Assembly: GCF_036711975.1 (NCBI RefSeq)
Contig: NC_091968.1
Span: 16,430,001-16,494,000, forward strand
DNA length: 64,000 nucleotides
Direction: 5' to 3'
Source: Onthophagus taurus
Lineage: Eukaryota; Arthropoda; Insecta; Coleoptera; Scarabaeidae
Shown here one piece after another: positions 49,275 through 58,850 of this stretch. The position numbers and the translations under genes are program-made. Numbering within the stretch: position 1 is the first letter of the stretch; every line of letters begins with the position of its first letter. The notes below the pieces were generated by a model that was not told where the DNA came from, did not search any database, and worked only from the letters and a program-made list of their open reading frames with translations.

Positions 49275-52200
49275 GGTGTTTCACGTAACTGGTTCGTTAG
49301 AACTTTTTTAGGTTCCACTATTCATAGAGATTTGAAATTTTGGTAGCATGGGTTGTTCATTCTAAACTTTCAATCTAAAATATTTTCAAGATGGCCACCA
49401 CTTCCGGTCTACCGGAAGTAGACCACAACTTCGTTATTTTAAATGGAATGCTATAGTTTTTATTACACCTTTCAATTATACGTAAAAAAATATGTTGACT
49501 TTGATAAAAGTTACTACTCTACAGATGCTGCCAAATAGATTGTCATTTGTTGTATCAGAGAATCTTATACAGGCTGGTCAAAAATTGAATTATCGTTTCT
49601 CAATATTCAATTGCGAGAAAGTCGAAAATTTTAAATGGAACACCCCATATTTCTTTACCCTATCAGAAAGGGAATTTAATTCTCTACAAATTATCTATAA
49701 ACATTCCTATACCTATTTATTGTAGTTTTCCTGATATTGGAAAATTAATCAAAATCAGACATAAAATCCCAAAGCCCGTTTGTGTTTTTGTTAGCAGGCT
49801 AAGACATTTTGACAGTTCATCGTTTAATTTATTTAAACTATTATTGGTATTATTTCTACAATTAACTATGGTTGAATAACCTTTAGCTTGCTCGCTTTTA
49901 TTTACCAAAAATAACCAACAGCAAAAAGAATAAATGAAACAATGAAAAACAACAATTTAATAACAGAAATTAGAATGAATAACATATAAAAAAACAAAAA
50001 CTTAAAATTATAAAAAAATTAAAACTGTTCGATATGCTAACCATTCACCATTAAACATTTTTCAACTCTTCTTTCGACTTCTACGGTTGTGGCCCGTACA
50101 AGTTGGTCGCCATCAATAGTACGTAGTGCACGCATCACTATATCACGCAACTCTTGTCGTGTGTTGATCGGTGAATTGTACACTTGATTTTTTAAGTGAC
50201 CCCACAAATAAAAATCCAATGGTGTTAAATCTGGAGATCGTCGTTTATATCCATTGCCACGAATATAAAACAAATTTAAAATATCGGCGTTGGAATAATT
50301 TGCCATGATATACAATGACTTTCACTCGTGATCAAAAGTAAGTAACAACAACAATAACACAAATATGGACCAAAAACTGTCAAAATTCCATTGCCTTCTT
50401 ATAAAAAAATCAAACGTTTTCCCGCATTCCGTGCATGCTTTGATTAATGTCCCAATATCAGGGAAACTACAATAAATAGGTATAGGAATGTTTATAGATA
50501 ATTTGTAGAGAATTAAATTCCCTTTCTGATAGGGTAAAAAAATACGGGGTATTCCATTTAAAATTTTCGACTTTCTAGCTATTGAATATGGAGAAACGGT
50601 AATTCAATTTTTGACCACCCTGTATAAGATACTCTGATACAAGAAATGACAATCTATTTGGCAACATCTGAAGAGTAATCGTGCCAATTTAGAGTTTTTT
50701 TTTAATGATCGTTAACTGAGATATAGGCTTTTAAAGAGCATGGTGAAATTTGCCAAAAAAAGCTTAAAATGAAAATAACTCGAAAACAAAAAATGGTAGG
50801 TACCAACAACTTTTATCAAAGTCAACATATTTTTTTATGTATAATTGAAAGGTGTAATAAAAACTATAGCATTCCATTTAAAATAACGAAGTTGTGGTCT
50901 ACTTCCGGTAGACGGGAAGTGGTGGCCATCTTGAAAATATTTTAGATTGAAAGTTTAGAATGAACAACCCATGCTACCAAAATTTCAAACCTCTATGAAT
51001 AGTGGAACCTAAAAAAGTTCTAACGAACCAGTTACGTGAGAGACCTGTATATGTAACCTAGTGACTAGAGAGAAGAAATTTCGTTTTTATGAGATCTTAT
51101 TATACATATACATAAAAAGTGATGGGATTTACGTGGATTAACTTCCTGAGATTTTCTTTACTCAGAACGTTATAAACAACTTATCATAAAACATAAATTA
51201 ATCTCAATGAAATACTGTACTATGAAATGAATATTAATAAGAAAAGTTCAGTTCGTCCGATGATGAATCTCTGAAAAATGTATCCAAGCCTACGTACGCA
51301 TCGATAAGCGCTACTAAAGACGAACAAAGACGTAAGCGTCGTGAGGAGCGCGGCTAGGGCCTGGTTGTGAAATTATACAGCACGGTGAAAAGCTGCAAAG
51401 CTGGACAACATAGTAAAGGATAAGACGTTGATCATCTTTAATCTGGACTCGTAGGAGGTACCAGAGATTGATAGTGATGAACTGCGAGCTGCTTTAAGGA
51501 GGACGAGCTGCTTTAAGGCTTTTAGGAGCTTGGAAGCCTACTTGGTAGTTCCCTAACATACTCTCGGTGAATGGCTTCATTATTTCTCCCAGTATAGTCG
51601 TGTGCAATTTATAGGTTCGTTTAGCAAGGGCTCTGTAATTTTCCCAATTTTAGTGTAACAGGCAGATTACTCTTGTTATATTGTGTTGGAAGCCTTTCTT
51701 CTTGCCATATCATTGATATGAGTGTCCAGACTTCTCTAGCCAACATTACCCTACCCCCTAATCAGTTCGGCCTTTATCTTGTCTGAACGTGCACTCTCGT
51801 TACTTTTTTGTTTTTTTATTGCAGCTTTACTTTCTCGAATTTTTCTTGATTTTGTTCTGTCTTTTGTAACAGTCTATAGACGCTCCCAAAGGTACCGTCT
51901 ATAGACTGTTTGTAATTCCTTCTATCCCCTCTTTATTTAGTAACTGTTCGAAGAGTTCCAATCTCACTGTAATTTTACGTCGAGTCGTTTAATATGTTCT
52001 CTCCCTTATCTTTTCACATAGCGCTTCTGAGCATAATCTTTTTTTCACACGGTTTAACGTTTGATAAAATTTTCTGACCTCACCATTTCTTATTATTATT
52101 TATTATTATTATTGCTGCCGGGCTGAGGGGAGCGCTCCTTAACGTCACCACGATCTTTAAAATCTATTGTAAGTTAAACCCTCTAAAGGTTTAGGGTAAA

Positions 52201-54259
52201 TGTAGGTCCTTCATGAACCTTAGTATTACTCCAAGGTCTTGTTCTTTTATGTCGGTAGGTGTCAGGCAAACTCTACCGAATATTTTGTGTCTTAGGCGTC
52301 TGGCAACGCATTCACACAGTATATGTTCAGCAGTAATTACAAAGTCGACAAGTTTGATCTTCAGCTTGTCCAATAGGGAAGAGGTGGTATTTTAGAGGCG
52401 CAATGCCGGTCAGGAAGCCTAAGAGCCACCTTAGACGATCCCCTTTCCTGAGGTATCATACTCTTTGTCTGTTTATGACCTGGAAGTTCTCTCCAGCGTA
52501 AGGCTATCCATTTCTTGGATCCTTTTGTTCGCATACTTCTTCTTTCTCTTTGTATGTATTTTCTTTTCCTGTTGCCTCTTCTCTTTATACAGTGTTTCCA
52601 GTATTGTTTTTCTCAGATGAAGCTATCGGTACACCACGTTCTTTGCGCTAGACGCCGCTCTGCAGTCTTGATCAAACCTATCATCCTTGCTTCTCGTTGG
52701 TTTCATGCCTTGACCTCTGATCAAGGCTGAGTTCTGGCGATATGTGCTTTGCTTTTTTTTGACATTCGAGATCTTACTTTCGCCCTTATTAGGGAATGAT
52801 CCGAATAAATGTTTCCGGCTCTTAATGAACTTATATTCAATGTGTTGGAGCTATGCCTCGCCTGTACGAAGCAGTGATCGATTTGGTTGAACATCAAGTT
52901 GGGCGATTTCCACGTAATATTTGTGTGTTTGCTTGTGATTCTGCATGGTAGGTACCATATTTCTTCATACTGCAAATAGAATGAGTCTGTTCTCATTATA
53001 GAGGTCTTCTTTTCTCATCTTAGCGTTAACGTTTCCTATTAAGATTTTTTTCCTATTACCTTACTTTGCTTTTGAAGAAGGTTACAATATGGCACAAGAA
53101 ACATCAAACATTGCTGAAATAAATAGTATAACCCAGAAATATCTAGTTGTATTAGTAATAACACTTATTGTTAAAATCTCCTGAAACTTATATGTTTTAA
53201 TAATTATAAATCACTTACATCGGATGTAAAGAAATTTGTTCTCAGTCCAAACAGCACGGCTCTATTGACATGAACCATATCGTGATTATGAAAAAGCGAT
53301 ATGAAAATCGACAAAAGCATCACGAATGTAATCACAAAATATAGATTAATCGTCATACTCTTTAGTCGTTTTATACCATGCAAAGATAATATAAATATTA
53401 AGAGCCAAGTTACAAATTGGAACGCTAAAAGTGGTTTATTCACAATCGGGAGTGTGGAATGTTTCAGTAACCCATAATTCAATACATTTTTCCTAAAAAC
53501 GAAAATATTAAAAATCAGAAAAACAAATAAATAACAAATACCTAACTTTATATAATATTGAGTTGCAGAATAATGTCTGATCAAAGATTTAGACGAACAA
53601 GTGTAATTGCGAACGTGGTTTATGTGGACCGGTAGACAAATTACTCCTTGACGAGAAGCTTTAATTACTCCGTTACAAAATGTAGCTTTGAATTGGCTGG
53701 TCAGGCAATGGTAGAAAACTAATAAGGCTGTTGCGGCTGTCGAACAACTGTACAATTCGGCGGTGAGGCGAATCCACGCCACGACGTAACCTAAACCTTC
53801 AAATAACGGAGCGCAAGAAAACATGGTAATAAAACTTTGCTTCGAATAACTTCCCAAAAACATTAGAAGCATGTGAAACGGCATTGTAACTGTGATTGTT
53901 ACTAAAATATACGCAAGACTCACGAAAACTAAAAAGATGATTAAAATAAGTTAAATAAATAATATGAAGAATATGTTACTTACACGGTCCATGTTTAACT
54001 ACCATCTCAACAAATAAAACAATGTTTCCCAAGCTGCATTCAAGGATTATTATTAACGTAATGTATTCCACCATGGTTAACTCAACAAATTGGTTGTTAT
54101 ACTAAACAAATATAATAATTAATGTGCTTAGTTTAATTAATTTTATCTTACAGGAGCATCAGAACCGATTATTGCTCTATGCAATATTTTCATTCTTGCT
54201 TTCTTTATTTCTTCCGTATCTCTCGTAGGACACAACTTTTTTCTATACACCCTAATCAT
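37833..54259 (-). CDS. Divergent SLC6 transporter-like gene, seven exons, 682 aa
   Basis: Homologue of the SLC6 sodium-coupled neurotransmitter/amino-acid symporters (12 TM segments, LeuT fold). Exons on the minus strand: 54259-54152, 54101-53984, 53928-53547, 53492-53219, 47810-47585, 39712-39677, 38737-37833. All introns are GT-AG; phases agree at every junction and the coding total is 2049 nt. Introns are 50, 55, 54, 5408, 7872 and 939 bases. The protein shows SLC6 landmarks in order: LGN (60-62, TM1), MPFHML and LGSYSKQ (TM2), CAPLFEGLGY (TM3), SATQYY, FWSDIF..TGFGYII (TM6), VLVTPDPG (TM7), SRRILDDYLFTFGVNP (TM10), and W(S)PFNP after TM12. Signature residues are lost: WRFP reads VLFV (64-67), the TM2 Glu is Leu97, and the TM8 GLDS box reads GILA (415-418). 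I infer a membrane protein that may not transport sodium-coupled substrates. The start is fixed by an in-frame TAA six bases upstream. The 36-base exon and third intron are the least certain. Confidence 0.85.
39190..39309. mobile_element. Small hairpin MITE in SLC6-like intron 6
   Basis: About 120 bases whose ends are inverted complements: TATATCACACGTGGGCTAGA at the left and the complement of TATATTACAAGTGGGCTAGA at the right, continuing through CATAAT. No coding capacity. Confidence 0.65.
39677..39712 (-). CDS. SLC6-like gene, microexon 6
   Basis: 36-base exon ending at donor GTGAGC and encoding FTIVVLVTPDP, aligned with the SLC6 GLAFI.YPEAI block. This acceptor (after GAGAG) keeps the frame from exon 5. 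A better-looking acceptor at 39729 (CCATAG) would give a 52-base exon in the wrong phase unless another exon precedes it. Confidence 0.6.
39957..41972 (+). pseudogene. Jockey-like LINE in intron: ORF1 end, endonuclease, RT start
   Basis: Antisense to the host gene, inside its 7.9 kb intron. 39957-40260 is the end of ORF1 with zinc-knuckle remnants (MPQCKRC, VLNVLV, CFNCGQNHPANQ). 40237-41150 is the endonuclease (YHTIHPSTARGGSEIIIK, ILGGDFNAKHMSWGSR, LNSDHSPVIITL) and linker, with one break near 40581. 41380-41990 has the RT start (SLLPLQSKLLEKLLLKRL region in broken frames, then AVFLDAAQAFDKVWLDGL and EIRAGVPQGSVLGSSLY). It is cut at TA 41973-41974 by foldback B and resumes at 43361. Confidence 0.85.
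41975..43358. mobile_element. Foldback element B (second copy of family A)
   Basis: Same ends as element A (CAGGGTGGTTCAAATTCG ... CCACCCTG), flanked by TA at 41973-41974 and 43359-43360. Removing it and one TA restores the Jockey RT reading SSLYLLYTF. The two arms encode nearly the same 50-residue peptide on opposite strands (MRYYHNVRFFKWKQPLIIRL in both), which shows that the arms are over 500 bases long. 1384 bp, about 310 shorter than copy A. Confidence 0.88.
43361..44092 (+). pseudogene. Jockey-like LINE: RT catalytic end and C-terminus
   Basis: Continues the RT after foldback B: TARFADDTAILAVAENE (catalytic FADD box), WTKRWLIKLNTNKS, KYLDMTLDAKLKWKAHVKKK, then in a second frame KLLIYKRVLKPKWTHGIQLRG, IQRFQNKVLRCIVNAPWYIR and QRMKPFDLVT. 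One frameshift near 43700 splits this part. The C-terminal NAPWYIRN..LH.DL block is characteristic of Jockey-clade elements. Confidence 0.88.
44093..44589. other. No recognisable gene (intron sequence, LINE 3' flank)
   Basis: Sequence between the Jockey stop and the next relic; includes the probable LINE 3' untranslated region. Confidence 0.35.
44590..46480 (-). pseudogene. Decayed R1/I-group LINE relic
   Basis: Minus-strand reading near 45770-45640 gives DKTAPAAIFLSLNGIIGEII then SKRKLLILQAT, resembling the 'KT..A...LS.LMPNIGGP....RRLL' block after the RT palm of R1/I elements. Near 44950-44830, minus-strand KRVPQESVNRQYWRQKIKKA continues a basic C-terminal region. The rest is too broken to place. 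Family call is tentative. Confidence 0.45.
46481..47584. other. No recognisable gene (intron sequence)
   Basis: Part of the 7.9 kb SLC6-like intron between the R1-like relic and exon 5. Nothing identified. Confidence 0.4.
47585..47810 (-). CDS. SLC6-like gene, exon 5 (TM6 to TM7)
   Basis: Acceptor ...CATTATTTCAG and donor GTAAGT bound a 226-base exon encoding FWSDIFLYTVRPTGFGYIIW and ASHIKIVIFSFIACTSSLIC. It matches the SLC6 pattern (V)W-x-DA..Q..FS.G.GFG..I..SSYN, with the Ser/Asn-rich unwound centre altered to VRPTG. Confidence 0.8.
48330..48620 (+). pseudogene. Short reverse transcriptase relic
   Basis: Plus-strand reading near 48500-48600 gives LFELITRGRVHKEIKQEKGLPNEQYGF, the 'LE.L...RL.KEIEE..GL...QYGFR' block of R1-type RTs. 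Only this block is recognisable. The surrounding intron sequence, 47811-49225, shows no other gene. Confidence 0.5.
49226..49271. repeat. TA dinucleotide microsatellite
   Basis: About 45 bases of nearly pure TA, immediately before foldback D; the element inserted into a TA inside or at the edge of the run. Confidence 0.9.
49272..51047. mobile_element. Foldback element D, a deletion derivative of a mariner-type element
   Basis: Begins CAGGGTGTTTCACGTAACTG and ends with the complement of CAGGTCTCTCACGTAACTGG, flanked by TA. The arms (about 49272-49745 and 50455-51047) mirror each other through ACCACTTCCGG, AAAATAACGAAGTTGTGG and TAGGTATAGGAATG; the right arm has about 120 extra bases (near 50690-50815). 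The middle holds a 92-codon deleted transposase frame. Confidence 0.88.
50037..50315 (-). pseudogene. Internally deleted mariner-type transposase
   Basis: Open frame that starts with MANYSNADILNLFYIRGN, the first residues of a transposase with a DUF4817-like helix-turn-helix, and passes directly to RSPDLTPLDFYLWGHLKNQV, the third catalytic block and C-terminus of the same protein class. All of the central protein is missing. The junction (around GNGYKRRSPD) is in frame, giving a 92-residue peptide. It cannot be a catalytic enzyme. Confidence 0.8.
51048..52190. other. No recognisable gene (intron sequence)
   Basis: Mixed sequence in the 5.4 kb intron. A 17-base inverted repeat (ACAGTCTATAGACG and GTCTATAGACTGT) lies near 51870-51910. 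LINE debris is likely, but no motif is readable. Confidence 0.35.
52191..52460 (-). pseudogene. I-clade LINE C-terminal fragment
   Basis: Minus-strand 52373-52191 reads TAEHILCECVARRLRHKIFG then LTPTDIKEQDLGVILRFMKD, the Cys/His-containing C-terminal domain that follows RNase H in I/LOA-group ORF2. It may be the missing 3' end type of the relic at 12466-17037. Confidence 0.7.
52721..52996 (-). pseudogene. RTE-like endonuclease fragment
   Basis: Minus-strand reading SPNLMFNQIDHCFVQARHSS and RAGNIYSDHSLIRAKVRSRM matches the end of RTE-clade endonucleases (SPDG.T.NQIDH and SDH.L). It is the same clade as the relic at 29460-31440. Confidence 0.75.
53070..53110 (+). repeat. Decayed hammerhead-like/Penelope end motif
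   Basis: TTTTGAAGAAGGTTACAATA followed by TGGCACAAGAAACATCAAAC. Aligns with the loop motif at 29123-29166, but the CUGANGA box and helix III palindrome are mutated. Confidence 0.5.
53219..53928 (-). CDS. SLC6-like gene, exons 3 and 4 (TM2 to TM5)
   Basis: Encodes TM2 to TM5 and the large extracellular loop 2, with Cys residues in ATFCN and CLPVH and an N-glycosylation-type NYT. A 54-base intron (53546-53493, weak donor GTTAGG, acceptor TTTTTAG) gives the better protein match (YYIK-KNVLNYG); without splicing the frame stays open with 18 hydrophobic extra residues. The donor at 53218 is GTAAGT. Confidence 0.8.
53984..54259 (-). CDS. SLC6-like gene, exons 1 and 2 (TM1 region)
   Basis: Exon 1 (54259-54152) encodes a short basic N-terminus ending ...AIIGSDAP with donor GTAAGAT. 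Exon 2 (54101-53984), after a 50-base intron with a TTTGTTTAG acceptor, encodes NNQFVELTMVEYITLIIILE and SLGNIVLFVEMVVKHGP. The SLC6 TM1 pattern GN-x-W-R-F-P is kept only as GN and the Phe. Confidence 0.8.
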
Positions 54260-54480
54260 TTTTTAAGAAGTATTTGTTGATTTTTTTTATTTTTTGAATT
54301 AACGTGTCAAAGTCAATGGCACATACTTCATAATGGCATGTCTTTACGTTTATTAATAGGGATCTTTTTGTATTGTTTTAATAGTTCATTGCGATTCAGG
54401 TTTTATTGCCATGATATTATTTTTTCTGTGGCGTCTGTTATCATTTTTTTGCTGTTCTTTTTTCAATAATACAAATAAAT
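54260..54480. promoter_or_regulatory. Upstream flank of the SLC6-like gene
   Basis: The minus-strand promoter should lie here; the sequence is T/A-rich with no motif that I can name. An in-frame TAA just before the ATG marks the 5' untranslated region. Confidence 0.35.
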
Positions 54481-54699
54481 ATGGTGTCTATAGATGAGTT
54501 CAATCAGACAAGTCTTTCAGAAGTTACACGATCTCTTAAACGATTTCCGATTTCTGCTACTTCTGCTGGAGTACCTAATTCTAAACTATAACTTTGACTT
54601 TGATAATCAAGCGATGAATCAAACTGAACTAATGACGTTGATATTTTACTTCAACAATCTACTCGAGGTACAAAACAAAATCTAAAGCAAGCTAGATAA

Positions 54700-55445
54700 A
54701 TATAAGGTATGCTCACACAGTGAACGAATTGGCTCTCGCACATCATTACCGCGTCATAGCCACTCTAAACAAACCTACACTTACAATAGTAGACAATAGT
54801 TGTTGCTAAGCATGACGCGGTGATGACGCACGCCGTATCTATAGTATTATGGACATGACATGGCGCTTAAGGGTTTTTATTTAGAAGCGAAAGATACATT
54901 TTAAGGTAAATTACAAACAAGACGGAGCAGCTGCAAAATCAACTAGAAACAATACCAAAATCAGAATACTCGGAAGATCCCAACACATTATAGAACAACA
55001 CCAAAATTTAGATTGAAAGAGTAGTAGATAATTGCTTATCCAGAAATGACTGCATATTACACACAATAAAACAAAGACGATAAGTCAATATGATCAGATA
55101 CTATAGCAGCGGTGTGGTGGAAGCACTGTCCAAATCAATAATATAATCATAATCAATAATTATCATAATGCCATAATTCTCTAAAATCAGTAGCCAGAAC
55201 AACTCAATGGCCGTAAAGATTCCTACTCCACTTTGCTTATTATCATTGTCGAAAAGTATTTCAGATAGTCAAAATAACTTGATCCACTGTGAGGAGGATA
55301 TTTCAATGCACAATGGCGTTCATCAATTGCTCCAATACCGTTCGGAAATTGCTATAAACGTATATCTGGAGACAATCTGAAGGAGCTCTTTCGTGAGACG
55401 GGGCATTGCTTCAGGTCCCGACTCTCATATAATCGCTGAATATGT
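54700..55445 (-). pseudogene. PIF/Harbinger transposase relic
   Basis: Minus-strand 55345-55245 reads FPNGIGAIDERHCALKYPPH then SGSSYFDYLKYFS, the first catalytic Asp block of PIF/Harbinger DDE nucleases (FP.CIGA.DG.H). Stops follow at once. An imperfect inverted repeat with ACCGCGTCAT and ATGACGCGGT at about 54755-54825 may be subterminal sequence of the same element. Confidence 0.65.
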
Positions 55446-58016
55446 GTCATAAATAATCATGTTAATCATGTTGTCTTCTAAGTCCAAATTTGAAAGCTAG
55501 ATGTCTCAAGTTGGCTCTCGTAGCTAGAAATCTATAAGAAAACACACTTTTTAAACAAATACATTAACATTTTTAAGTTCTAGCAGATGAATATAAGAAA
55601 AAATGGGAAAACCTGAAGGACTCTTCCAGGTAGAAAAAAAATTTAAAACTTTAATAGAGGACGTCATTTTTCCGAGCTCAAAACCCAAAATCTGGAACCT
55701 CCTTTTACGCAAGAAGATTTCATCATAACAGAAGATGTTGAAGCGTTTTTCCGACCGTCCTGCACACCGTTTCTTGACTGCCATAATGAAAAAAGACGAT
55801 GTCCAAAAAAGAATATTTGAGTTAGAAGAAAAAGGATTGATGCCATATTAAACATAGAAAAAGAAGACAAGGGATATGATTATCAATTCTTTTTAAGTCT
55901 ATCAAGCACTTCGTTTTTAATTTAAGATCTTCGTTGACCACTTGGATGGCTTAAAAACATTAGAGCTCCGCACTGATATAACTACAACAACAGATCCAAC
56001 ATAATTTATATAGCTCAAAAGCAAACACGACTTTTCAGGTTTAGAATCCTAAAAATTCAAACACTTCTAAATAGCAGTAGCGATAAAATGTATTTTGAGT
56101 TAATTGTTGTCTTTTATTACATACTAAAGCGTTAAGATTAGTGTCTTTTCTGGTGTAACTTGAAGACTTAGCCCCTTCAATGCTAAACGACTGAATGTTT
56201 TCTGGAGTATATAATCAAATGTTGGTATAGATATTCTAATATATTCAAAAATCCTTTTTTTGGTTATTTTTTCAATCTTTAAAAAGATGCTCCATAATTT
56301 TTTCTATTCCTGTTCCACGCCATACCTCTCCTTTTGGTTTTAAGCACGGTAATTCAACCAAGCGAACTGCAGATTTTTTCACAAAAAGTATAAAAACTGA
56401 CTGGATTTTTATCTATTCAGGACCGTTAAATTCATCATTTAACTTTAGCACACACATCGAAACAGGCTTTCAAAGATGCCTCAAACCAAATACCTTTGTG
56501 ACCTTTGTAGGCTTGACAGCTATGTATGATACAATCGATTTGAATAATCAAATGGCATCCATTTGACGAAGTCTCACCATTTTGAAAAACTAACTGGCAT
56601 CGCGGTAACTGCGTAACCGCGATGCTCACCCGTCCAACGCTTCATTGTAAACTAAATGGCAAATCATGCAGGTCTTGGCAAGTCGACTACTTTCTTCCCC
56701 ATCACTTCGCGGCGTGCTGTAAACCCTACCTCAAATCTTTCCTTTTCACTGCCGGACCCTGTATATAGAGACATATTTCATACAGAATTGACCATTGATT
56801 CCTTTACTACCCCTTGCGCTGCTGAAGAACTCACCCTAACGAGTGATAAACCCTCAGGTGCCATCCGATGACAACTCTGTGACGGAATCCCCATTGCTAT
56901 ACTACTCTTGGAGCAGCTTTTTTTCAGTGGCAAGGTAAGGGGTTTGTCGTAGTTGTAAATGTCTCCTCTAAACATAAACGTTAATAAACTGAAGGTATGG
57001 TGCGAACAAAATAACGCGGTGCGAATACCGTTGACATAAGATGGGGGTTTCCTGACTATTGCTTATCATTAAGGTGCGTTTAGGGAGTAAGATTCAAGGA
57101 CGGTAGAGTCTAAGAGGACTGCTACATCCTGGGAATAGGTGCACCCCAACGATCCGTTGATGACGTTACGAATGGGTAGGTAACTGCTATTGCACAATTC
57201 TACTAGTACATAGTATCTATGCATCTATGCTATTCTACCATAGATTCTACACTACAATTTATACCATATCAACACAAAACACATTGTAGCTGCTTAGTCG
57301 CAAGCGGCCTCACCTTATAAGGAAACCTACACAAGTGTTTTTTGTCAAAATTGACATCGAAAATTCATATCATTGAAGATAATTTTATTCTGCATTCGAG
57401 AGTGTAATTACTTTTACCAAAACATTATCTAATTAACGGTAAATAAGGAAAAAAGCTAAAAATGTAAATGTCTATTGAATCTAGTTACCTCAAAAATTTA
57501 ATAACAACGTGGTACAACGTTGACAAACGTGGTACTAAAATATTAGAACCATTTCTTCTTTCTCTAATTAATGTTGATAGTACAACCAAAGATTTTAAAA
57601 TTGGTGTTCCTTTTAGTTTAGTTTATTTTTGTGTTTAGCAACTTCTGTTTTTACCAGATTGAGTGCCGTGTGTCGTAAATGGCGTCAGGGTTAATGTTGA
57701 TAGTTTATCCGCTGTTCAACTGCTATTTAAACATTATCAACATTTACAAAATCTGGACCACAACGCTAAATAAGATGTTTAAAGTGCCGTCTATCAACTT
57801 CTTGACAGAAGTAGAGCTGTTGGGTAAAGTTTTCCATTACATTGCTAAGAATTTCTGGTGAGATATCAGCCATTATATTTCTAATACCGTTTTTTAAAAT
57901 TTCCAAACTGTTAGGCCTGTTAACGTTGACTTTGTCTTTTACATAGTTTCAACTTTCACTTTTTCACCACAATAAATCAAGTGGAGTCACCGATTGTAAA
58001 AAAATTACAAAACCGG
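55446..58016. other. No recognisable gene
   Basis: Small open frames (55551-55870, 56435-56975, 57679-57861) occur on both strands without recognisable motifs or splice-consistent structure. Confidence 0.4.
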
Positions 58017-58375
58017 ATGGTACAAACGAAAACGAAAGTGGTACAAACGAGTACAAACGATTCTCTATCGAATACCATCGACCGTTTTGCGATATCTGTA
58101 TTAATAACGGAGATACACATTTTCAGCTATATTCTGAAGAATCAAAACAGGGTAAAATTTGGAATCGGTTGAGGTATAAACGAAAACAAAAATGGTACAA
58201 ACGACTCTCTATCGAATTCCATCGACAGTTTTGCGATATCTGTATTAATAACGAAAATACACACTTTCAGCGGTATTCTGAAAAATCAAAAAATCGCTGT
58301 ATTTTGGAATCGATTGAGGTACAAACGTAAACAAGAGTGGTACAAACGGGTACAAACGATTCTCTATCGAATGGT
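58017..58375. repeat. Tandem repeat, units of about 150 bp
   Basis: Two full diverged units and a partial third, starting near 58018, 58171 and 58317. Each has GGTACAAACGAAAAC, then ACGA(T/C)TCTCTATCGAAT, then TTTTGCGATATCTGTATTAA. The smaller motif GGTACAAACG recurs within units. Confidence 0.8.
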
Positions 58376-58850
58376 ACTAATAAAACCAAAGTATCGTAAA
58401 CTCGGGTTCCAGGTTCACAGGTTCGCTGTCAAATGTACATTATTTTTTGTAGACTAGTGTAATTAAAGCCGAACAATTTCAAAACTTCTTTTTTTAAACG
58501 TATATCTCAAAGCAATTATGGAAATACTTAAAACAAGAATTTTCATCAGCATCTATGCACATTTTCATTATGTAAATTTATTATCCTCTTTCTCGTACAC
58601 CGTGACTCATCTGCAATTAAGAGTTAATTGCATCAAACTTTAGTTAACATATTTGGGGCATATTATAAGATTTCATAATACCTATTTATGTATCTGTATA
58701 TGTAATTTCTGGATTATTTTAGTATTAAATCGTCGTTTCTTGTAATTTGAGTCAACAAGTCAGACATTTTTTTCAGCATTTATATTTACTAAAACGTTCA
58801 AGTTCAGATTTATTTCCTTCGTTATATATTTTTTCTCTCTGAGTTTAAAA
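58376..58850. other. No recognisable gene
   Basis: AT-rich spacer. Confidence 0.4.
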
